From: Saccoglossus kowalevskii
Lineage: Eukaryota > Hemichordata > Enteropneusta > Harrimaniidae
Assembly (NCBI RefSeq): GCF_000003605.2
Contig: NW_003133380.1
Span: 34,800-47,365 of the forward strand
Length of the DNA: 12,566 bases
Reading direction: 5' to 3'
Part shown: positions 7,904-12,566 of the stretch, in pieces
Numbering within the stretch: position 1 is the first letter of the stretch
Layout of the letters: each line of letters starts with the position of its first letter
Notes under the pieces: generated by a model
Seen by the model: the letters and a program-made list of their open reading frames with translations, nothing else
The model's database searches: none
Told to the model about the DNA's origin: nothing
Position numbers and translations under genes: made by a program

Positions 7904-9200
7904 CTGTGAATTCAAATGTAACGTAATTTGATGAAATGTAATTTATGAAAACGACGAGATTATGACGTTACAAAATGCTCAATTCTTCAATAAAACAAAG
8001 CGAAACTACTAATTCTTTATAAATGACGTCATTAAAAGCTCATCATATGTTCCTTGCACTGCTTACACGCCGCTATGCAGCGTTCAATTTAAACTTAAAC
8101 TTTGTTTGAGACACATACAAATTGAATTATTTCATATTGGAAGAGATTACTACATGTTTTGTGAAAAATGTTCTTCCATTCCAAGTTGAAATGCTAACTG
8201 ATGAATTATTGCTATTATTTGGCTTGGATGCTTGTAGCAAATTAAAACCCAGTGCATATCTATGGTTTATCCATGAATGCTGAACCTCATTGTCAACATA
8301 GAACTCATCGTAAAACTTGATTTTTTTTGTACGACTCTTTGAAAGTATAATCGTGTATTAATAATTATGACAGGTTAAATGCCGCCTTTTGTACCTCTGA
8401 TGAATTAGTTAAATCACTACACGGACAGCTTTCTACTTCTCACAGCATATTATTAAATGTCACAAAAAATTACAAATGAGAAGAAGAGCTTCGGTTTATG
8501 GTTGATACCAAAAATATGTTTGAATATGTTAATTTTGAGTGATAAAATAAAAATAATGCATTAATATTATGCTTTGAGGCATTGATACAATTAACATTCA
8601 CGCTAACGAAATATGTAATATATAAAAAGATTGAAAGTAAGTGACGTCGAACCCGAGTCTTTAATCAGATTTATCATTTGTACTAATAAATAGATATTAG
8701 AGTTTTATGTAATTAGAATGACGTATAACGAGTAGAAATACCAACCTTATAAGCAACGCCTCACAGGAGTGGGTCTCTTAGTTGTCACAAGAATAACTAA
8801 CAGATTAGTCAAGTCCCGGTGTTGATGAAGTAACTCAACTCTGACAGATTGAATGATCTCTGTTGGATTAATATGACAGTCTTATCAGTTCAGTGACTGA
8901 GAACAATGATGGTTCAAATGATGAACAAGCCAGAATCTACTGGCCACCCACAATGCGACTATACAAATATAACAAGTACCATATGGACACACTGCTTTGG
9001 TGCGTGCTAATATAGTTTCTGTCGATATTAAAAGATAATCCAAATAACAACACGGTTTTTCATCTTATTTGAACCAAAATTACATATTGTGGAAGTTATC
9101 TCGACGATCACTTATTTCCAATTAATTCTTCGATTCGAAGCCGGTTTGCTTTGAGGTGCGCAGTCTATGATATATGCCAGTCTATTGAGCGCACATCGTA
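7904..9200. other. Unassigned AT-rich stretch
   Basis: No coding region, RNA gene or clear repeat could be supported. Some wording resembles the 7100-7200 region (for example TGTTTTGTGAAA), but the match is too short to call a duplication. Confidence 0.5.
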
Positions 9201-9208
9201 TTTCCCGC
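9201..9208 (+). promoter_or_regulatory. E2F-type site TTTCCCGC
   Basis: An exact TTTCCCGC match about 95 bp upstream of the X-box at 9303, in a locally less AT-rich stretch. An 8-bp motif can occur by chance; it is noted because of its neighbours. Confidence 0.25.
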
Positions 9209-9302
9209 TAGATTCACTGACTCCCCTAAAGCGATTGAAATTAGTTAAGTACGTTTCAGGGAGAATAAAGTACTTGAAGTGAAATGATATCGCATTAATC
9301 CG

Positions 9303-9316
9303 GTTGCCATGGAAAC
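9303..9316. promoter_or_regulatory. Near-perfect RFX X-box
   Basis: GTTGCCATGGAAAC differs at one base from the palindromic X-box GTTGCCATGGCAAC bound by RFX factors, which control ciliary genes in animals. The match is visible directly; use as a promoter element is inference. The CCATGG core also forms a strong start-codon context for the frame at 9309. Confidence 0.45.
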
Positions 9317-9374
9317 AAATGTTTGCTTTGAGCAACTTTTACCGGGGAGCGAAGTATACAGTACTGGAGGTTAA
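9309..9374 (+). CDS. Candidate 21-codon open frame starting inside the X-box
   Basis: The ATG sits in a strong initiation context (GTTGCCATGG) and reads METNVCFEQLLPGSEVYSTG plus one residue before TAA. It could be a short first coding exon, with weak donors at GCGAA|GTATAC or GGAG|GTTAAC, or an upstream open reading frame. No downstream exon was found and the start may simply be a by-product of the CCATGG in the X-box. Confidence 0.15.
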   Translation: METNVCFEQLLPGSEVYSTGG

Positions 9375-9692
9375 CACGTCTAGACTGGCAACTGGTATTC
9401 GTAATATAACGAACTATATAGAATAAATTGCTTGCGTTTATCGTCAGTTGTAATTTGTGACGCGATCACATGACATGATTACTATGGTTACACATAGGAG
9501 AACAGAATAAATGTTGGACGTATTAGACAAAATATTTATTTTACCTTTCAAATTGGACATAGTTATGATCACCATTATTTTTATTGCGCATTAAAAAACG
9601 AAGTTACACCACTGTACTGTCGAGGAATGTGGTTTAGAGTCGGGTTTAAGGTGATTTGGTGTGGTTGTAGTTTTAGTCCAGGAATATACGAA
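9375..9692. other. Unassigned stretch between X-box and MITE
   Basis: No gene, repeat or strong motif seen; AT-rich with scattered CpG. Confidence 0.4.
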
Positions 9693-9694
9693 TA

Positions 9695-9872
9695 CACTGT
9701 AGCCTCGTTATAACGAACTCTTTGGGGGACATACAATTAGTTTGTTATAGTGAAATGTTCACTATAATGAAGCACATATTACATTGGGTTTGTTGTGAGC
9801 GGGAGACACACTATGTGTTCATTATATCAGGAAATTCATTATAACGGTGTTCATTATATTGAGGTTACAGTG
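9695..9872. mobile_element. 178-bp MITE, pogo/Tigger-like ends, TA target duplication
   Basis: The left end CACTGTAGCCTCGTTATAAC (from 9695) pairs with the right end, whose reverse complement begins CACTGTAACCTCAATATAAT; the ends stay alike for about 24 bp with a few mismatches. TA dinucleotides flank the element at 9693-9694 and 9873-9874. Inside are several copies of a GTTATAACGAA/TTCATTATA-type motif and a perfect hairpin TTATAGTGAA-ATG-TTCACTATAA (9745-9767). The CCTCGTTATAACGAA-like ends and TA duplication are typical of Tc1/mariner superfamily elements, especially the pogo/Tigger branch. There is no coding capacity, so it is a non-autonomous deletion derivative. Confidence 0.85.
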
Positions 9873-9874
9873 TA

Positions 9875-10695
9875 CAACGTCTTCATTTTGGAGTTAGAGA
9901 ATTGCAATCACCCGCTCGGCATCATCAATCCAGTGTTACACACTCATATACGACACATTTCGATTTAGTGATAAACCAATAATGTAATATGTATTTACGT
10001 TAATAACAATAAGTAGAAATTAGAATAATACAATATTTAAACTTGTTTGGAGACGGTAGCGTGAAATACCTGGCATTGACTTGAAGCACTCAAGTGGCGA
10101 GACAGGATTTGAGTATCCGATGCCTCAAGGAGCTGTGTCCGTTGATATCTGCGTCATCACCTGACACTATTCATCACGCCACCGGATATCCAATTGCATC
10201 CATCTGAATTTGAAATCGAAGTCGTACTAAGCGTATGCCTTCTCTCCAATTTAAAGGCGGACATTTGACAAATGATGATCAGATGATAAATACAATATTT
10301 AGATCAAAGTAACGGTTGGTATTGTACTTAAATTATTACCTAATTAAAATTATATTTAGCGACGTTAGTTTGGTTGCATGTGCCTGCGAAAACAGATTCA
10401 CGAATGAGAGCGCGATTTTGGAATGGGCCGAGAGGGTCCTCATGTGGGTCCCGAATAACATTATTCCCCATCAACAAGTAATTCACTAACTTCCACCATA
10501 TGTTGACAATGGCCACTGGGAAGCGAGGTCCACATTTACTTCACAAAATTAGTGCTTAAAATAACTGCACCCTTTCAACAACGCACTAAAACTTTCAAAG
10601 TCATGTAATTTTAAACTTCGCAGTGAGGAAATTCATAAATTCACCAGCTGCAACGCGGTCGCTGATAAATACAATTATACTAAACAATTTTCGAT
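9875..10695. other. Unassigned stretch
   Basis: No supported gene. The segment around 10080-10250 is less AT-rich and has short open frames on both strands (about 30 codons) with possible but unconvincing splice signals. Confidence 0.45.
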
Positions 10696-10720
10696 AAAAA
10701 AAAAAAAAAAAAAAAAAAAA
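10696..10720 (+). repeat. Run of 25 A
   Basis: A homopolymer of 25 A after TCGAT and before CGCACGTGG. It could be the tail of a retroposed sequence on the plus strand, but I see no matching target duplication or SINE body upstream, so a plain homopolymer is equally likely. Confidence 0.9.
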
Positions 10721-11134
10721 CGCACGTGGAACTGAAACCAATTTTTTATCTGTGTTTAGAATTTCCGTTACTATTGTTGCTAGTGCGGATGTAACACGCT
10801 GTTCGAATGTATTTCACACTTTTTGTAATGTGAATTGTGAGCACTTTTCTAATCCTCTTTTGAAATAAATACAACTTGATCAGAATTTTATCTGCACAGC
10901 AGCTATTGTGAAATTCGTCTTTAGTTAACCTGTTATTACTCCACAGCATGTCGTCCGAAGAAGTAGGGTCAACGTTGTATCACGTCACGGTGATTGAAAA
11001 TACCGCACAGAAAGACCGCCTCCTCAAACAACAACAATGAACTAGTCTCCTTTCCCATATGCTGAATAAAAGTAGACTTATTCTTAGTGTATTCTGACCA
11101 ATCATGGAACACTGTTCTCGTCGATGTACAAGCC
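10721..11134. other. Unassigned stretch
   Basis: No coding region or element supported. Small open frames on the minus strand (10746-10949, 10980-11180) show no recognisable domain. Confidence 0.45.
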
Positions 11135-11195
11135 GGCCAGTCAATTGTCTACAGGAGGTTGCTGGCCAGTCAATTGTCAATTGCTGGCCAAATCT
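11135..11195. repeat. Short direct repeat, 29-bp period
   Basis: GGCCAGTCAATTGTC occurs at 11135-11149 and 11164-11178. TTGCTGGCCA follows once more at 11181-11190, giving a degenerate third partial copy. It is a small local duplication. Confidence 0.8.
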
Positions 11196-11666
11196 GCCTA
11201 TATTTAATCATAGTCTAGCTCTTCGAATGCTCACATCGCCTATGTGTAGTCAAGATTGTATTTCTTTGCAATCATTGGAAAAAAACAAAGGGTAATTTCA
11301 AAGTGTGTCTTGCAAATAAAAAGAAGTCATTTGGTAAGGATGAATATGTGATACTGGAGAATTTTTTTTAGTTTTATTAGTTATACAGTGGTAACATTAT
11401 GTACTACATACATTTATGCTTGACGACTTACTGACCTGTCTCAATTAAAATGAAACAAATAATCAATGATAATTACTGCATTTATTAGGATTGATTGATT
11501 TGTAAGGTGTCTACAACTGAACCACTCCTAGTCAAATGACTTTAGTTGATGTATCTTGCCCATAGCTGTAGCAATGAATTATGTTTTGCAGTTTATTATG
11601 TGCTAAAATCTATCATTTCCCAGCCTTGTACAGTACACAATATCAAGAATGAGTAAAATTTTTACT
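11196..11666. other. Unassigned AT-rich stretch
   Basis: Nothing identifiable as gene, RNA or repeat. Confidence 0.45.
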
Positions 11667-11738
11667 TTAGGAGAATATTATAAACATTGTGGCTACAAGG
11701 CAATATAAAACACCGACAACCGTAATGGCTGTCGCCAT
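11667..11738 (-). CDS. Candidate short hydrophobic open frame / first exon with YY1-type start
   Basis: A 23-codon frame beginning MATAITVVGVLYCLVATMF, almost entirely hydrophobic, so it could be a signal peptide or small membrane segment. The start lies in CAAAATGGCGAC (11742-11731 on the minus strand), which fits the YY1 consensus often placed over the start codon of animal genes. It ends at TAA (11667). A plausible donor AAA|GTAAAA comes only after the stop, so splicing to a longer product is not supported. It may be chance. Confidence 0.18.
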   Translation of the reverse strand: MATAITVVGVLYCLVATMFIIFS

Positions 11739-11782
11739 TTTGATAGATGAACGAATACGCAAACTACAACCTCCGCCAAAGA

Positions 11783-11798
11783 TGCAAATTAGTTTGCA
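11783..11798. promoter_or_regulatory. Palindrome containing an octamer-like ATGCAAAT
   Basis: TGCAAA-TTAG-TTTGCA is a perfect 6-bp inverted repeat. The overlapping ATGCAAAT (11782-11789) equals the POU-factor octamer. It lies between the divergent candidates at 11738 (minus) and 11799 (plus). Confidence 0.3.
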
Positions 11799-11891
11799 AT
11801 GACCATCTGTAGCTATGGTAAAAAATCTAATAGATACTCGCATTGCATTGGTGTACCGAACATTTTAAAATCTGTCACCGTAACGCCATAA
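11799..11891 (+). pseudogene. Possible decayed THAP zinc-finger start
   Basis: A 30-codon frame containing CSYGKKSNRYSHCIGVP. THAP domains commonly open with a CxYGCxNRYS-like segment, then a hydrophobic stretch and an IP/VP. Here the expected second cysteine is lysine, and the frame stops long before the C-x2-H pair. If real it is a remnant of a THAP gene or of a P-element-type transposase, which carry this domain. The resemblance is short and could be chance. Confidence 0.18.
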
Positions 11892-11941
11892 GTTACAGCG
11901 TGTCGTAATTTTGCGGTATTTTACGGGATATAATTATCCTA

Positions 11942-11972
11942 CCATATTTAGAAATGCGAATTCTAAATATGG
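11942..11972. repeat. 12-bp perfect inverted repeat
   Basis: CCATATTTAGAA (11942-11953) and TTCTAAATATGG (11961-11972) are perfect reverse complements separated by 7 bases. This gives a stable hairpin or a palindromic binding site. It sits 110 bp from the larger foldback element. Confidence 0.85.
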
Positions 11973-12084
11973 AATGACTATGCACGTAAGCGTAAGGTTT
12001 GACCGGACTCCACACAAAGAAGTTCGCTGATTCTGTTCTAAAATTTTTGGATTTCGGCATTCCCATGATGTATTCTTTGAAGGA

Positions 12085-12248
12085 AATGATGTATAATAAT
12101 AAGGTTATTACGAGAATACCTCAAAGTATGCACTCGAACAGTACGCCGCGCATCGATATCCGCTGCGCGTCGGTCGATACTCCAGCTGTACTGTCTTCGT
12201 GCATACTTTGAGGTATTAACTCGTAATAACCTTTTATTACATCTCATT
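12085..12248. mobile_element. 164-bp foldback / MITE-like element
   Basis: One long hairpin. Its core arms are 12101-12133 and 12199-12233, identical except for a 2-base bulge. The arms extend outward through GATGTA-ATAA-type sequence to AATGA (12085) and TCATT (12248). They extend inward through CAGTAC/GTACTG (12139-12144, 12188-12193) to a GC-rich centre with CGCGCA/TGCGCG. No coding capacity. A target duplication could not be fixed. It may be a MITE of unknown family. Transcription through it would give a long RNA hairpin. Confidence 0.75.
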
Positions 12249-12566
12249 GGTATCTATTCATGGTGATGAGAAACCAATGCCGTCGTGCAAATAGTTGTCC
12301 GCGTAGTCTGACGTTGCTAACATCCGCGGCGCCATTATAAATTATAAACCCCCGCAGGCTTCGTCGTTCGACATCGGTTATCCATCGTACACAAAAACAT
12401 AGATAGTTTATCATAATTTATTAGTCATTAATATGTCACAGCATTTACAACTTTGCAGTCTTATGACGTATGCCTGCACAATTATATGACATTAACCATG
12501 CATCACTTAGGTAAATATTGCAATATTTACACAGCTCACATTCAAGATTGTCATTGCGTCTTTTAA
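12249..12566. other. Unassigned stretch at window end
   Basis: A short CpG-containing patch (about 12280-12400, with GCGGCGCCATTATAAATTAT) has promoter-like wording, but no gene can be attached. The rest is AT-rich and featureless. Confidence 0.4.

Noticed and set aside
7100-8180. Apparent diverged duplication between 7100-7200 and 8110-8180
   Set aside because: Shared words such as TGTTTTGTGAAA are short and AT-rich; a continuous alignment could not be made.
10080-10250. Possible exon on either strand (donor CCAG|GTATTT on minus)
   Set aside because: The open frame is about 30 codons, the acceptor is weak, and the product has no recognisable feature.
11999-12247. Open frames of about 70 codons on both strands
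   Set aside because: Both run through the palindromic foldback element, which explains mirrored frames on the two strands.

Overview
The window looks like AT-rich nuclear DNA from an animal, most likely a marine invertebrate; the phylum cannot be fixed from this sequence. The reasons are consensus GT-AG introns, extracellular animal domains (pentraxin/LamG-like and C-type lectin), minisatellites, a MITE with TA target duplications, and no operon-like gene packing. There is no sign of a bacterial, plasmid or phage backbone, no CRISPR array, and no rRNA or tRNA gene that I can recognise.

The best-supported content is on the minus strand between about 3.4 kb and 0.57 kb. I can assemble part of one multi-exon gene there: exon A (ends 3353), exon B (3150-3207), a pentraxin-like exon (2286-2894) and a C-type lectin-like exon (567-942). 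Every junction has recognisable splice sites and the reading phases agree across all four exons. The inferred protein is therefore a pentraxin-like domain followed by a C-type lectin-like domain (CTLD). The 5' end (signal peptide, any earlier domains) and the last part of the CTLD lie outside what I can identify. Joining the pentraxin and CTLD exons into one transcript is an inference from phase, strand and spacing. They could also be neighbouring genes or have further exons between them.

The introns of this gene carry notable repeats: a 31-bp minisatellite with a 93-bp higher-order period just beyond the CTLD donor (220-514), four tandem 11-bp units that each spell a consensus 5' splice site on the sense strand (1697-1740), and a GAAT/GGAT-rich tract (2926-2982).

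From 3.8 to 4.8 kb a degenerate 24-bp minisatellite is split by a foreign insert of about 656 bp (3924-4579), flanked by a 7-bp duplication that restores array phase exactly. From 4.8 kb to the end the window is mostly unassigned DNA. It holds a few weak gene-start or exon candidates (6039-6266 plus, 7800-7903 minus, 9309-9374 plus, 11667-11738 minus, 11799-11891 plus), a near-perfect RFX X-box at 9303-9316, a 178-bp pogo/Tigger-like MITE (9695-9872), a 25-A run (10696-10720) and a 164-bp foldback element (12085-12248).
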